Source: Methylocystis sp.
GTDB lineage: Bacteria; Pseudomonadota; Alphaproteobacteria; Rhizobiales; Beijerinckiaceae
Length of the DNA: 36,585 nt
Assembly: GCF_021731785.1 (NCBI RefSeq)
Contig: NZ_JAKFWS010000082.1
Coordinates: forward strand, 1 to 36,585
Reading direction: 5' to 3'
Below, piece after piece: positions 25,111 through 34,742 of this stretch. The notes beneath the pieces were generated by a model, which worked only from the letters and a program-made list of their open reading frames with translations, searched no databases and was not told where the DNA came from. Made by a program: the position numbers and the translations under genes. Positions within the stretch are counted from its first letter, which is position 1, and every line of letters starts with the position of its first letter.

Positions 25111-26709
25111 TTAGTGGGCCGCCATACACGCCTGCGCAAGCTTGGCGCGACGACGATCGACCGAGGATGGAATCCGCAGGCTGTCGCGGTATTTTGCGAC
25201 CGTGCGCCGGGCGATGTCGATATCGCTCGCCTTCAGGCGTTCGACGATGGCGTCGTCCGAGAGAATATCATCTGGCGTCTCGCGATCGATCATCTGCTTG
25301 ATCCGAAAACGCACCGCCTCGGCTGAATGCGCCGCGCCGCCGCTGGTCGTCGCGATCGAGGCGGAGAAGAAATATTTGAGTTCGAAGACGCCGCGCGGCG
25401 TCATCATGTATTTATTCGACGTGACCCGCGACACGGTCGATTCGTGCATGCCGATCGCGTCGGCGACCGTGCGCAGGTTCAGCGGTCGCAGATGTTCGAC
25501 GCCATGCGTCAGGAAGGCGTCCTGCAAGCGCACGATCTCGGAGGCGACGCGCAGAATGGTGCGGGCCCGCTGCTCGAGGCTCTTGGTCAGCCAGTTGGCG
25601 TTCTGCAGACAATTGGAGATGAAGCTCTTGTCCGTGGCGCTCGTGGCGCTCGTGGGCGCGGCGCTGACCTGCGCCGCATAACTGTGGTTGACCAATACCC
25701 GCGGCAGCGCGTCGGCGTTGAGTTCGATGTGCCAGCCGCCGTCCGCCGCCGCGCGCACGATTACGTCGGCGACGAGCGGCTGGATCGGCGCCCCGCCGAA
25801 GGCCCGGCCCGGCTTGGGCTCCAGCCGGCGCAGCTCCGCCGCCATGTCCACAATGTCTTCGTGGTCGACGCCGCACAGCTTGGCGAGCTGCGCGAAATCG
25901 CGGCGCGCGACGAGCGGCAGGTTGGCGACGAACGCCTGCATCGCCGGGTCATAGCGATCGCGCTCCTTGAGTTGGATCGCAAGACACTCCGCCAGATCGC
26001 GCGCGCCGACGCCGGAAGGATCGAAGGTTTGGATGATCGCGAGCACGAGCTCGGCTTCCGCCCTGTCGGCGTCGAGGCGCGCGGCGATCTCGCCAAGGTC
26101 CTCGCGCAGGTAGCCGCTTTCGTCGATCCCGTCGATGACCGCCTGGCCGATAAGTCGATGACGCGGATCGGGGCAGGCGAGCGCCAGCTGTTCGGCGAGA
26201 TGCTCGTGGAGATTCTGCCGATCGGCGACATAGGCCTCGAGATTGGGCGCTTCGCCGTCGGCTGACCCGCCGCCGGCGGCGCCCGTCCACGACGTGGCCG
26301 AAAGGCCGGCGCCGTCGGGGGCTTCGTCGCGCATCCGGTCGCTGACCGCCGGACCCTCGGCTTCGAATGCGTTGCTCATGTCGGCACCGAGATCGGCGGA
26401 GAGCGTGGCGGAATCGACTGCAAGATCCTGGCGCGCCCAGTCGCCCTCCTGAGGCCCTTCAAAGGCGTCATCGGCGCGCGAATCGTCGCCCGGCGGGGAA
26501 TCCGCCGCCTCAATGCCGCTATCGCCTTCCTGCGTCTCGAGCAGCGGATTGCGCTCGAACTCCTCCTGCAAGAAGGCGGCAAGCTCCACATTCGAGAACT
26601 GCAGCAGCTTGATCGCCTGTAGCAGCTGCGGGGTCATCACCAGGGCCTGGCCCTGACGCATCATCAACTTGGTGGAAATCGCCATTTCGCTCGACCACCC
26701 GAACGCCAT
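25111..26709 (-). CDS. rpoN: RNA polymerase sigma-54 factor
   Basis: 532 residues. Region I: LMMRQGQALVMTPQLLQAIK with LLQFSNVELAAFLQEEFERN, the glutamine/leucine-rich activator-response segment. Region II is acidic and variable (about 60-170). Then comes the core-binding domain (LAEQLALACPDPRHRLIGQAV, FDPSGVGARDLAECLAIQLK), the helix-turn-helix DAIGMHESTVSRVTSNKY, and the RpoN box ARRTVAKYRDSL near the C-terminus. The start at 26709 is preferred because AAGGCGG lies close upstream; the frame is open to 26772. It transcribes nitrogen and other -24/-12 promoters with enhancer-binding activators. Upstream is lptB, downstream hpf and ptsN. Confidence 0.97.
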   Translation of the reverse strand: MAFGWSSEMAISTKLMMRQGQALVMTPQLLQAIKLLQFSNVELAAFLQEEFERNPLLETQEGDSGIEAADSPPGDDSRADDAFEGPQEGDWARQDLAVDSATLSADLGADMSNAFEAEGPAVSDRMRDEAPDGAGLSATSWTGAAGGGSADGEAPNLEAYVADRQNLHEHLAEQLALACPDPRHRLIGQAVIDGIDESGYLREDLGEIAARLDADRAEAELVLAIIQTFDPSGVGARDLAECLAIQLKERDRYDPAMQAFVANLPLVARRDFAQLAKLCGVDHEDIVDMAAELRRLEPKPGRAFGGAPIQPLVADVIVRAAADGGWHIELNADALPRVLVNHSYAAQVSAAPTSATSATDKSFISNCLQNANWLTKSLEQRARTILRVASEIVRLQDAFLTHGVEHLRPLNLRTVADAIGMHESTVSRVTSNKYMMTPRGVFELKYFFSASIATTSGGAAHSAEAVRFRIKQMIDRETPDDILSDDAIVERLKASDIDIARRTVAKYRDSLRIPSSVDRRRAKLAQACMAAH

Positions 26710-26862
26710 TGTCCGCCTTTCAGCGGCCCGATTTTTGCTTATATCATTTAGATCGAGCGTGTGCAGGGCCAAAAAAGAAGCGCGCCGCCGAGCAAAATGC
26801 CCAAGCGTTAATCATTGATGCCGGCAGCGCGCGACGCGCGCGACCGTTAAAAAACGGCGTGG

Positions 26863-27921
26863 TTACATGCGGAAATCTTCGCCGAGATAAATTCGCCGAA
26901 CATCCGGATTGGCGACGATTTCCTCAGGCGAGCCTTCGGTCAGCACATGGCCGTCGTAAATGATGTAGGCGCGGTCCGTGAGGCCCAGAGTTTCGCGGAC
27001 GCTGTGATCGGTGATGAGCACGCCGATGCCGCGCGCCTTCAGATGCCGCACAAGATCCTGGATTCCGCCGACGGCGATGGGATCGATGCCGGCGAAAGGC
27101 TCGTCGAGCAGCATGAAGGAAGGATGGCCGGCGAGCGCGCGGGCGATCTCGCAGCGACGCCTTTCGCCGCCCGAGAGCGCCACAGCGGGCGTATGGCGCA
27201 TCCGGGTGAGGCGGAATTCTTCGAGGAGGGCCTCAAGCTCCGCCTCGCGCTTCTCGGCTGCCGGCTGGGTGATCTCGAGCACGGCGCGGATATTGTCCTC
27301 GACCGAAAGACCCCGGAACACCGAGGCCTCCTGCGGCAGATAGCCGATTCCAAGCCGCGCGCGGCGGTACATGGGCAACGGCGTCACGTCGTAGCCGTCG
27401 AGCGAAATCATGCCCCTGTCGGGCTTCACCAGCCCCGTGATCATGTAAAAGACGGTGGTTTTGCCGGCGCCGTTCGGGCCCAACAGACCGACCGCCTCGC
27501 CGCGCGCGACATGCAGGCTCACGTCTTCCACGACGCGGCGCGATTTGTAGGATTTCGCCAGATTATGGACCGACAGCAGGCCTTCGCCGTCGAATCCGAC
27601 GGGCTCCTGATAGGCGGCGCGCGGCTCGAAGCGCGCCGATTCGTCCTGTTGAAGCGCCGGCGCGGGTCCCCAGAAGCTTCTGTCGCGCGCCGATTCCTCG
27701 GTATCAGCGGCGCTTTGGGCGCCGGCGTCGAGCCACTGGTTTTCGGCGATTTCATCGGGTTTCCGCGACCGCCTGACGCCTTCGGCGAGCCGCGCCAGCG
27801 AGCGGCCGGCGGCGCGAAAACGCGTCGAAAGGGCGGAAAAATAGCTCAAGCGCGCCTTGTCCGTCGCTCTGCGTGTCCAGGGTTTCGAAGCGATGCTCCC
27901 CGCCGGGGGGCCGGTTGCCAC
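26863..27921 (-). CDS. lptB: LPS export ABC transporter ATPase LptB, N-terminally extended
   Basis: 352 residues. The last 240 are a standard LptB: Walker [10 protein letters not shown] (about 148-156), Q-loop [11 protein letters not shown], signature LSGGERRR (about 249-256), Walker [14 protein letters not shown] and the switch histidine in [11 protein letters not shown]. It drives extraction of lipopolysaccharide from the inner membrane with LptFG and LptC. The first about 115 residues, basic then acidic and apparently disordered, are absent from the E. coli protein. The open frame has only a GTG at 27921 as a likely start and no internal ATG before the ATPase domain. lptC and lptA, usual upstream neighbours, are missing; leuD is there instead. 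Confidence 0.94.
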   Translation of the reverse strand: MATGPPAGSIASKPWTRRATDKARLSYFSALSTRFRAAGRSLARLAEGVRRSRKPDEIAENQWLDAGAQSAADTEESARDRSFWGPAPALQQDESARFEPRAAYQEPVGFDGEGLLSVHNLAKSYKSRRVVEDVSLHVARGEAVGLLGPNGAGKTTVFYMITGLVKPDRGMISLDGYDVTPLPMYRRARLGIGYLPQEASVFRGLSVEDNIRAVLEITQPAAEKREAELEALLEEFRLTRMRHTPAVALSGGERRRCEIARALAGHPSFMLLDEPFAGIDPIAVGGIQDLVRHLKARGIGVLITDHSVRETLGLTDRAYIIYDGHVLTEGSPEEIVANPDVRRIYLGEDFRM

Positions 27922-27987
27922 ATTAAGGGTGCTCTATCTCATCAGCGCCGCTTCGGGAACATTGGCGCTTCGCCATGCGTCGTTTGG

Positions 27988-28593
27988 TCAAGCCCACGGG
28001 CGCTTCACTGCGGCCAGCTTTTCATAGGCGTCGATCTGGTCGGCTTTTTGGAGCGTCAGACCGATGTCGTCGAGGCCGTTCAGCAGACAATGCTTGCGAA
28101 ATGGATCGATCTCGAATGTGATCACGCCGCCGTCAGGCCCGCGAATCTCTTGCGCTGCAAGGTCGATGGTCAAAGTGGCGTTGGCGCCCCGGCTGGCGTC
28201 GTCCATGAGCTTGTCGAGCTCGGCCTGGCTGACCGCGATCGGCAGAATGCCGTTTTTGAAGCAGTTGTTGTAGAAGATGTCGGCGAAGCTCGTCGAAATG
28301 ACGCAGCGGACGCCGAAATCGAGCAGCGCCCAGGGCGCATGTTCGCGCGACGAGCCGCAGGCGAAATTGTCGCCGGCGACGAGGATGCTGGCCTTGCGGT
28401 AGGCCGGCAGGTTCAGCACGAAATCGGGGTTTTCGGAGCCGTCTTCGCGATAGCGCATCTCCGAAAACAAGCCCTTGCCGAGGCCGGTGCGCTGAATGGT
28501 TTTGAGATACTGCTTGGGAATGATCATGTCCGTATCGACGTTCATGATCGGCAGCGGCGCGGCGACGCCGACGAGCTTGACGAATTTTTCCAT
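27988..28593 (-). CDS. leuD: 3-isopropylmalate dehydratase small subunit
   Basis: 201 residues, the swivel-domain subunit that with LeuC isomerises 2- to 3-isopropylmalate in leucine synthesis. Typical blocks: [20 protein letters not shown] near the N-terminus, [20 protein letters not shown] (active-site loop) and [20 protein letters not shown]. The start at 28593 (MEKFVKLVG) matches the family; the frame is open to 28638 without a better site. leuC and leuB are not in this window, so the subunit genes are split in this genome. Confidence 0.97.
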   Translation of the reverse strand: MEKFVKLVGVAAPLPIMNVDTDMIIPKQYLKTIQRTGLGKGLFSEMRYREDGSENPDFVLNLPAYRKASILVAGDNFACGSSREHAPWALLDFGVRCVISTSFADIFYNNCFKNGILPIAVSQAELDKLMDDASRGANATLTIDLAAQEIRGPDGGVITFEIDPFRKHCLLNGLDDIGLTLQKADQIDAYEKLAAVKRPWA

Positions 28594-28750
28594 GTCCCTC
28601 GGGCCTGGGGCGACAGCGCCCCGGGGCCCATGTAGCAAATCGGCTGGTCGGCCGCAAAGCGCCGCTCGCTCCGGGTCCGCCCGACCGGTTGCGGGCGTGG
28701 CGCCCGCTCTCTCGCGCAGGCGCGCGGGCTTCTGCTAACATGTCAAAAAT

Positions 28751-29413
28751 ATGCGCCAAGTTGCTCTTGAAATGATCCTGCAGCATCTGATCCCGCAAAA
28801 TTACAATTGGCCGGTCGAAGCGGTCGGCTATCTCGCTGCCGCGGCGAGCGTGTTCGTCTATGTGTCGAACACCATGATCCCTTTGCGCATCGGGGCGATC
28901 GTCGCCAATGCGCTTTTCGCCTTCTATTTCTTTCTCAAGGGACTCTATCCGCTGTTCGCGCTCAACGCTTTTCTGGTTCCGGTCAATATGCTGCGGCTGC
29001 GACAGATGCAGCGCCTCGTCCAGGACATTCGCGCCGCCGCCTCGGAAGATTTCGATTTCGAATGGCTGCGCCCCTACATGAAACCGCTCAAACTCTCGGA
29101 AGGCTTCGTCCTGCATCGCAAAGGCGATTTGTCGGAGGAGGCCTATCTGCTGGTGCGCGGCGACATCCATCTGCGCGAGCCGGAAGTGACGCTGAAGCCC
29201 GGCGCGCTGTTTGGCGAGATGGGCATGTTCACCAGTGAAAACCGCCGCACCGCCACGGCCGTCGCCGCGACCGACGTCGAACTGCTCTGCGTGCGCTATG
29301 ACGATCTCTTGCAGCTCGCGGCGCAGAATCCGCAATTCGGCTTTTACCTGATGCGGCTCATGGTTCAGCGCATGCAATACAATGTGGAGCTCGCCCGTTC
29401 CGGCAAAGGATGA
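28751..29413 (+). CDS. Membrane protein with cyclic nucleotide-binding domain
   Basis: 220 residues. Three hydrophobic segments (about 23-39, 43-61 and 65-80) are followed by a linker helix ([20 protein letters not shown]) and a Crp-like cyclic nucleotide-binding fold (about 103-210). In this fold the phosphate-binding cassette region reads [22 protein letters not shown], with glutamate and arginine in the usual places. There is no DNA-binding domain or catalytic domain, so it probably senses a cyclic nucleotide or another ligand at the inner membrane and signals through a partner. Alternative start at the ATG seven codons in. Next gene acs begins 173 bases downstream, after a palindromic repeat. 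Confidence 0.88.
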   Translation: MRQVALEMILQHLIPQNYNWPVEAVGYLAAAASVFVYVSNTMIPLRIGAIVANALFAFYFFLKGLYPLFALNAFLVPVNMLRLRQMQRLVQDIRAAASEDFDFEWLRPYMKPLKLSEGFVLHRKGDLSEEAYLLVRGDIHLREPEVTLKPGALFGEMGMFTSENRRTATAVAATDVELLCVRYDDLLQLAAQNPQFGFYLMRLMVQRMQYNVELARSGKG

Positions 29414-29428
29414 GCGCATCCCCTCGGG

Positions 29429-29560
29429 CGTCATGCCCGCGCTTGTCGCGGGCATCCACGCCCACGTATCGGCTATGCTCGAAACGCTGTAATACCTTTC
29501 GCCCGATAAAGATCGCTCAGCGTCAGGACGTGGATGGCCGGGTCAAGCCCGGCCATGACG
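29429..29560. repeat. Intergenic palindromic repeat, copy 2
   Basis: The left arm CGTCATGCCCGCGCTTGTCG, continuing to GGGCATCCACG, and the right arm CGTGGATGGCCGGGTCAAGC, continuing to CCGGCCATGACG, flank about 70 unrelated bases. Same family as the copy at 19664-19748, with a longer middle. It fills most of the gap before acs. Confidence 0.85.
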
Positions 29561-29586
29561 GAAACGAGAGGCGTCAGAAAATTATA

Positions 29587-31521
29587 ATGTCGCAAAAAAT
29601 CTACCCCGTCCCGGCCGACTGGAAGAAGAACGCGCGCATCGACGAAGAGAGCTACCGCCGGCTCTATGAGCGTTCAATCAAAGACCCGGACGGGTTCTGG
29701 GCCGAGCAGGCGCAGCGCATCGACTGGATCACGCCCTTCTCAAAAGTGAAGCGCACCAGCTTCGACACGCATAATGTCTCGATCCGCTGGTTCGAGGACG
29801 GCACCACCAATGTCGCGATGAATTGCATCGACCGGCATCTGCCAGCGCGCGCCAACAAGACCGCGATCATCTGGGAAGGCGACGATCCCTCCGTGTCGCG
29901 CCACATCACTTACGCCGAGCTGCATGAGGAAGTCTGCCGCTTCGCCAATGTGCTCAAGAAGCACGGCGTCAAGAAGGGCGACCGCGTCACCATCTATCTG
30001 CCGATGATTCCGGAGGCCGCTTTCGCCATGCTCGCCTGCGCGCGCATCGGCGCCATTCACTCGGTGGTCTTTGGCGGCTTCTCGCCCGATTCGCTTGCCG
30101 GCCGCATCGCCGACGCTGAATCGAACGTCATCATCACTGCCGATGAAGGCCTGCGCGGCGGCAAGAAAATTCCGCTCAAAGCCAATGTCGACGCGGCGCT
30201 CGACAAGGTGTCCGCGAAAACGGTCATCGTCATCACGCGCACCGGCGCCGATGTCGATATGCAGCCCGGCCGCGACTTCCGCTATGAGGAAGAAGCGGCG
30301 CGCGTTTCCGCCGATTGTCCCTATGCGGAGATGGACGCGGAAGATCCGCTGTTCATCCTCTATACGTCGGGCTCGACCGGCAAGCCGAAGGGCGCGCTGC
30401 ATACGACCGGCGGCTATCTCGTCTATACGTCGCTCACCCATGAGCTCGTCTTCGACTATCGCGAAGGCGACGTCTATTGGTGCACGGCGGATGTCGGCTG
30501 GGTGACCGGCCACAGCTATATCGTCTACGGCTCGCTCGCCAATGGCGCGACGACGCTGATGTTCGAAGGCGTGCCGAATTATCCGAGCGTGTCCCGCTTC
30601 TGGGAGATCGTCGACAAACACAAGGTCAATATTTTTTACACGGCGCCGACCGCCATTCGCGCGCTGATGGCGGCGGGCGAGGCTCCCGTTAAAAAGACCA
30701 GCCGCAAGTCGCTGCGCTTGCTTGGCTCCGTCGGCGAGCCGATCAATCCGGAAGCCTGGGAATGGTATCACCGAATCGTCGGCGAAGGGCGTTGCCCGAT
30801 CGTCGACACATGGTGGCAGACGGAGACAGGCGGCGTGCTGATCTCGCCGCTGCCCGGCGCCATCGATTTGAAGCCAGGTTCGGCGACGCGGCCGTTCTTC
30901 GGCGTCGTTCCCGAAATCGTCGATCCGCTCGGCAATGTTCTTGAAGGCCAATGCGAAGGCCTGCTCGTCATCGCCGATTCATGGCCGGGGCAGATGCGCA
31001 CCGTCCATGGCGATCACGAACGTTTCGCGCAGACCTATTTCTCCGCTTTTCCGGGCAAATATTTCACCGGCGACGGCGCCAAGCGCGACGCCGACGGCGA
31101 TTACTGGATCACCGGCCGCGTCGACGACGTCATCAATGTCTCGGGCCATCGCCTCGGCACGGCGGAAGTCGAAAGCGCGCTCGTCGCGCATGAGAAAGTT
31201 TCGGAAGCGGCCGTCGTCGGCTATCCGCACGACATCAAAGGGCAGGGCATTTATGCCTTCGTCACGCTCAATCAGGGCGTGACGCCGAGCGAACATCTGC
31301 GCAAGGAGCTGGTGCATTGGGTGCGCCACGAGATCGGGCCGATCGCGACGCCCGACATCGTGCAATTCGCGCCGGGATTGCCTAAGACGCGTTCGGGCAA
31401 GATCATGCGGCGCATCTTGCGCAAGATTGCGGAGGGCGAGTTCGGGGCGCTCGGAGACACGTCGACGCTCGCCGACCCGGGGGTTGTGGAGGAGTTGGTA
31501 AGCGAGAGGCCGGGAAGATAA
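29587..31521 (+). CDS. acs: Acetyl-CoA synthetase
   Basis: 644 residues, AMP-forming; makes acetyl-CoA from acetate, ATP and CoA in the cytoplasm. The N-terminal ACAS domain starts [20 protein letters not shown]. The adenylation core has [16 protein letters not shown] (about 256-271), [19 protein letters not shown] and [11 protein letters not shown]. The C-terminal lid has [16 protein letters not shown] and [11 protein letters not shown] with K605, the lysine that is acetylated to switch the enzyme off and that contacts the adenylate. The frame is open 177 bases further upstream, but this passes through the palindromic repeat, so the start at 29587 is used despite a weak ribosome binding site. 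Single gene; convergent with the HWE kinase gene. Confidence 0.97.
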   Translation: MSQKIYPVPADWKKNARIDEESYRRLYERSIKDPDGFWAEQAQRIDWITPFSKVKRTSFDTHNVSIRWFEDGTTNVAMNCIDRHLPARANKTAIIWEGDDPSVSRHITYAELHEEVCRFANVLKKHGVKKGDRVTIYLPMIPEAAFAMLACARIGAIHSVVFGGFSPDSLAGRIADAESNVIITADEGLRGGKKIPLKANVDAALDKVSAKTVIVITRTGADVDMQPGRDFRYEEEAARVSADCPYAEMDAEDPLFILYTSGSTGKPKGALHTTGGYLVYTSLTHELVFDYREGDVYWCTADVGWVTGHSYIVYGSLANGATTLMFEGVPNYPSVSRFWEIVDKHKVNIFYTAPTAIRALMAAGEAPVKKTSRKSLRLLGSVGEPINPEAWEWYHRIVGEGRCPIVDTWWQTETGGVLISPLPGAIDLKPGSATRPFFGVVPEIVDPLGNVLEGQCEGLLVIADSWPGQMRTVHGDHERFAQTYFSAFPGKYFTGDGAKRDADGDYWITGRVDDVINVSGHRLGTAEVESALVAHEKVSEAAVVGYPHDIKGQGIYAFVTLNQGVTPSEHLRKELVHWVRHEIGPIATPDIVQFAPGLPKTRSGKIMRRILRKIAEGEFGALGDTSTLADPGVVEELVSERPGR

Positions 31522-31641
31522 CGTGAGACGAGAAACCCAACATCAAAATCGTCGCTCGATGCTAATAACGGACATGCGTCGCGTTAAGCATTGAGCCCTC
31601 TCCTATGGGAACGTTCGAGCTGCTCTGCATCCTAGGAGATG

Positions 31642-32841
31642 CTACTTGGATAGGTTGGCCAAGGGAATTTTCATCGAGACCATCAAGCCCTCAGGCCTCC
31701 ATCTGTAGCCAAGCTCGCCTTCGAATTGGCTGACGATTGTCGACTGCGACAATCGTGTGCCGAAACCGCTGCTTTCCGGCGGTCGTGCGATCTTGGGCCC
31801 GCCACGCTCCGACCAACACAGGACGAGTTGCTCCCCTTCAGCGGACCAAGAAAGCTCCACCACGCCTTCTTCTGATTTGAGAGCGCCGTATTTTGCCGCA
31901 TTGGTCGCAAATTCGTGCAACACCAGCGCAAGGCCATTTGTGGCGCGCTGGCCCAACAAGATTCGCGGACCTTCCGCGACGAAGTGGCTTCGCGTGTCAG
32001 GCGGCGCATGCGGCTGCATGATCTTGGCGACCAGTTCCGCGAGGTCGACCATTTCGGCCTGAGCTTTGTTTGCGAAGCTACGGCGCACCAAAGCATCGGC
32101 TTCCGCCAACGCATCCAGGCGGCCCGAAACCATCTTTGACATCTCTGCCGGAGTCTTCGCGGCCTTCTCGCTGACCCGCACAATGCCTGTAGTGAGCGCG
32201 AAGAGATTCTTCACGCGATGGCTCATCTCGCTCGTCAGCCTTTCCTGCTGCTCCAAAGCTTCCTTAAGCCGCCGTTCCGAATTCAGCATTCGCAACGCAA
32301 TTCCTACAAACCCTGCAAGCTCAGTCATCACACGAGCGTGGCCACTGTCGAAATGACCTTCCTTGTCGGAAACAATCCAAAGCGTTCCTAGCGGCTCCTT
32401 GCCGCCAAGATAAAGCGGCACTAGCAACACTTCGGGCACGACAATGCCGGCATCCGAGATCCAGTCATACACGCGCTCCGGATGCGACGATAACACCGGC
32501 GCGTTGCGATCGAGCGTGACGCCGCAGGGGCTAAAATTTCGTGGCGTTGTAGCGTCCTCGAACGGCGCCAGCCGCCCGCGCAGATAGCGCCATCGAAATA
32601 CGCCCGGGGCGGGATCTGGCTCGTAAAGGCTGAGTCCGGCCGATACGCCTCCGGTCATTTCCATAGCCAGGTCGACAAACCGAGGCAGAACCTCCGCCGG
32701 ATGGTCGGCCATGCGTCCGGCGAGATCTTGAAGCGCCAGCTTTTCTCGAAGCGAGTCAGTCTCCTTCGGAGCGCGGCGATCCAACTCCTCGGTGATGAAG
32801 ACGTCCGAAATAGCCGAATCTTGCCGCCGTTCCAGCTTCAT
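31642..32841 (-). CDS. GAF-domain HWE-family sensor histidine kinase
   Basis: 399 residues, soluble. An N-terminal GAF domain (about 38-185; LLVPLYLGGKEPLGTLWIV) is followed by an HWE/HisKA_2 dimerisation helix with the phospho-histidine in EMSHRVKNLFAL (H208) and an ATPase domain with LALVLHEFATNAAKYGAL and LCWSERGGP, the W-E signature of the HWE class. The last motif GFGTRLSQSTIVSQFEGELG is typical too. Kinases of this class phosphorylate PhyR or single-domain regulators in alphaproteobacteria. phyR lies about 8.5 kb away, so a link is possible but not shown. No adjacent response regulator gene. Confidence 0.92.
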   Translation of the reverse strand: MKLERRQDSAISDVFITEELDRRAPKETDSLREKLALQDLAGRMADHPAEVLPRFVDLAMEMTGGVSAGLSLYEPDPAPGVFRWRYLRGRLAPFEDATTPRNFSPCGVTLDRNAPVLSSHPERVYDWISDAGIVVPEVLLVPLYLGGKEPLGTLWIVSDKEGHFDSGHARVMTELAGFVGIALRMLNSERRLKEALEQQERLTSEMSHRVKNLFALTTGIVRVSEKAAKTPAEMSKMVSGRLDALAEADALVRRSFANKAQAEMVDLAELVAKIMQPHAPPDTRSHFVAEGPRILLGQRATNGLALVLHEFATNAAKYGALKSEEGVVELSWSAEGEQLVLCWSERGGPKIARPPESSGFGTRLSQSTIVSQFEGELGYRWRPEGLMVSMKIPLANLSK

Positions 32842-33003
32842 CGTCAGCCTCGAGGTCGCGCTATTCTACATCGAGTCTCACGATCGTAAATCGAAATGCA
32901 GGACGAGCGGCGCTCGATCAATCTACCTGGTTTGGTCCTCAGGAAAACGCGACAGCTCGCCCGTCCAAATACATTTTCAGGCCAGAACAGATTCGCACGT
33001 TGC

Positions 33004-33405
33004 TCAGGACAAGTTGCGCAAATAGCCCTCGACTCGCGTCAACAATAGAGCGCAGCGTAGGATCGTGGCCTCGCTGTCGCCCGTAAATCGGCGATCAAGC
33101 ACAACAAATTCCCGGATGACGCAGCCAACGGGAAATTGCCGCCAACTGAGGTCAATGTGATACCACTCGTCGTCGACTAATAGACCATTCCAGAAATGGG
33201 TTTCTTCGCTTTCGCCCGTCCAGACTTTACCCTTGATGATCTCGGCTGCGGGATAATAGTGCTGCACCACCCGGCAGGTTGGATAGCATTGACCCAACGC
33301 GGGATTGCCGACTTGCTCAACCGCTCCACAAGCAGTTTGCCTGTCCCAGGACGCTTCCAGTGCTTCGCGAAGGCGTAGCATGAAATTCTGGTCGAGCTTT
33401 ACCAT
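33004..33405 (-). CDS. YunG-like protein
   Basis: 133 residues. The pattern LREALEASWDRQTA, then VGNPALGQCYPTCRVVQHYYP, then a strand with THFWNGLLVDDEWYHIDLSW and RQFP, follows the YunG family of small proteins with conserved GQC, HFWN and DLS-QF motifs. The Cys, His and Asp in that order recall a papain-like arrangement, but no activity is known. The start at 33405 is chosen to fit the family and avoid overlapping the upstream gene, whose stop is 52 bases away; the frame is open to 33546. Probably co-transcribed with the acetyltransferase gene. Confidence 0.68.
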   Translation of the reverse strand: MVKLDQNFMLRLREALEASWDRQTACGAVEQVGNPALGQCYPTCRVVQHYYPAAEIIKGKVWTGESEETHFWNGLLVDDEWYHIDLSWRQFPVGCVIREFVVLDRRFTGDSEATILRCALLLTRVEGYLRNLS

Positions 33406-33457
33406 CTCATGCGTCAATCCATAAAGGCTATCGCGAAGGCGACAGATCGAAAGCCCG

Positions 33458-33925
33458 TCAGATGGGCGCATTCGCGACCGGAATGTCGAAATGTAGAACT
33501 TCCTCTCGGATCCCCATCTTTTCATAGAGCGCGATGGCCGGATCATCGCCGTAGTCCGCCTGCACGAACAATATGTCAGCGCGGCGCTCGGCGGCGATGT
33601 CCTGCAAAGATTCGATCAGCGCCGTCGCTACGCCGCGGCGACGATGGCGATCGTCCACGGCGAGATCATAGATGTAGATTTCACTGCGCCGGCTCTCCAA
33701 TTTTTCCAGTTCGTACGCCACGAGCCCGCCGATGGCCGCGCCGTCTTGCACGGCGACGCTGACAATGACGTGCTCTTTGGCAAGCAACGTCTTCAAATAA
33801 TCATCGCTCGGCGGACATGCTCGATAGGCGGCAGGGTCCTCGAAAGCTCTTGCGAACAGCTCGTTTAGCTCGCGCATCCACTGAGCGTTTGCGGGACGAA
33901 GTCGATGAACTACATAGGTGGTCAT
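33458..33925 (-). CDS. AAC(3)-I family GNAT acetyltransferase
   Basis: 155 residues of the GNAT fold. The blocks RSEIYIYDLAV, HRRRGVATALIESL (acetyl-CoA P-loop) and FVQADYGDDPAIALYEKMGI with REEVLHFDI closely follow aminoglycoside 3-N-acetyltransferase AAC(3)-Ia, as does the N-terminal FEDPAAYRACPPSDDYLKTL. Known relatives acetylate gentamicin-type drugs, but chromosomal homologues of environmental bacteria may act on other amines, so resistance is not implied. The start at 33925 has GGGGAG upstream, with a long spacing; an ATG at 33943 lacks a site. No integron or mobile element is next to it. Confidence 0.85.
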   Translation of the reverse strand: MTTYVVHRLRPANAQWMRELNELFARAFEDPAAYRACPPSDDYLKTLLAKEHVIVSVAVQDGAAIGGLVAYELEKLESRRSEIYIYDLAVDDRHRRRGVATALIESLQDIAAERRADILFVQADYGDDPAIALYEKMGIREEVLHFDIPVANAPI

Positions 33926-34101
33926 GCCAATTGGGCTCCCCATGGCGCAGCCCGGCTATGTTATAAAGCGCGCGAAGCCGACCGAGACCGCTCTGTAACC
34001 TGTCCAGCGATTGGCGAAAAATCGCCATTCATTGGCGCCCTTCCGCCTGTTCCGCCGCCCTGTCGCGCCTCATTTACTTCCTCAGAGAATAGGACCAGGA
34101 G

Positions 34102-34677
34102 ATGCAGCGCTTTCTTGTCATCCTCGTCGGGCTGATCGCGGCTGCCCCCGCACGCGCGGATTCCGACGTGGAGCATGCGCGATATTCCGTGGTCGCCTCG
34201 TCAGGGACCATCGAGATACGCGATTACGCGCCGCAGATCGTCGCAGAGACGACGGTCGCCGGCGAGCGCGGCGCAGCCATCAGCGCAGGCTTTCGCCGCC
34301 TCGCCGGTTACATTTTCGGCGACAATTCCCCGCAGCAAAAAATCGCCATGACCGCCCCCGTCGGACAGGAGCCGGAGGGCGGCGACTGGAAAGTGCGTTT
34401 CACCATGCCCGCCGAATACAGCATGGCGAACCTGCCGAAACCCAACAGCGCTGAAGTCAAACTCGCCGCCGCGCCCGCAAAACGCATGGCGGCCATTCGC
34501 TTCTCCGGACTCGCCGGCGACGACGCCCTCGCCGAAAACAAGGCGAAGCTCCTGGATTATCTGAAGCGCCAGGGGATATCGCCCAAGGGCGAGCCGCAAT
34601 ACGCCTTCTACGATCCGCCTTGGACGCTGCCCTGGAACCGGCGCAACGAAGTCTTGGTTGAAATCGCCCGCGAGTAA
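34102..34677 (+). CDS. SOUL haem-binding family protein, exported
   Basis: 191 residues. Signal peptide MQRFLVILVGLIAAAPARA with cleavage before D20, so a periplasmic location is expected. The rest is a SOUL/HBP domain: IEIRDYAPQIVAETTV, FRRLAGYIFGDNSPQQKIAM, TAPVGQEP, VRFTMPAEY, and the C-terminal YAFYDPPWTLPWNRRNEVLV, all family landmarks. Eukaryotic members bind haem or tetrapyrroles; the bacterial role is unknown. AGGAG sits directly before the ATG. The gene stands alone, divergent from the acetyltransferase gene and convergent with the deaminase gene. Confidence 0.93.
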   Translation: MQRFLVILVGLIAAAPARADSDVEHARYSVVASSGTIEIRDYAPQIVAETTVAGERGAAISAGFRRLAGYIFGDNSPQQKIAMTAPVGQEPEGGDWKVRFTMPAEYSMANLPKPNSAEVKLAAAPAKRMAAIRFSGLAGDDALAENKAKLLDYLKRQGISPKGEPQYAFYDPPWTLPWNRRNEVLVEIARE

Positions 34678-34742
34678 GCGCGACTTGGCGTCGCTCGCGG
34701 CCAACGTATCGATGGCGTCTAGGCGAACTGGCGAAGAGTCGC

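Noticed and set aside
26947-28635. 562-codon open frame on the plus strand
   Set aside because: It is antisense to lptB and leuD, whose proteins are unmistakable; high GC third positions keep the opposite strand open. No family resemblance and very arginine/alanine-rich.
28133-29455. 440-codon minus-strand frame across leuD and the cNMP-binding gene
   Set aside because: Overlaps two well-supported genes, one in another frame and one on the other strand.
29410-29586. Longer acetyl-CoA synthetase start
   Set aside because: The added 59 residues are translated from a palindromic repeat; the family start is at 29587.
31608-31640. Possible hairpin and GGAAC site between acs and the HWE kinase gene
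   Set aside because: The stem GCATC/GATGC is only five pairs without a T run, and GGAAC has no CGTT at the right spacing.
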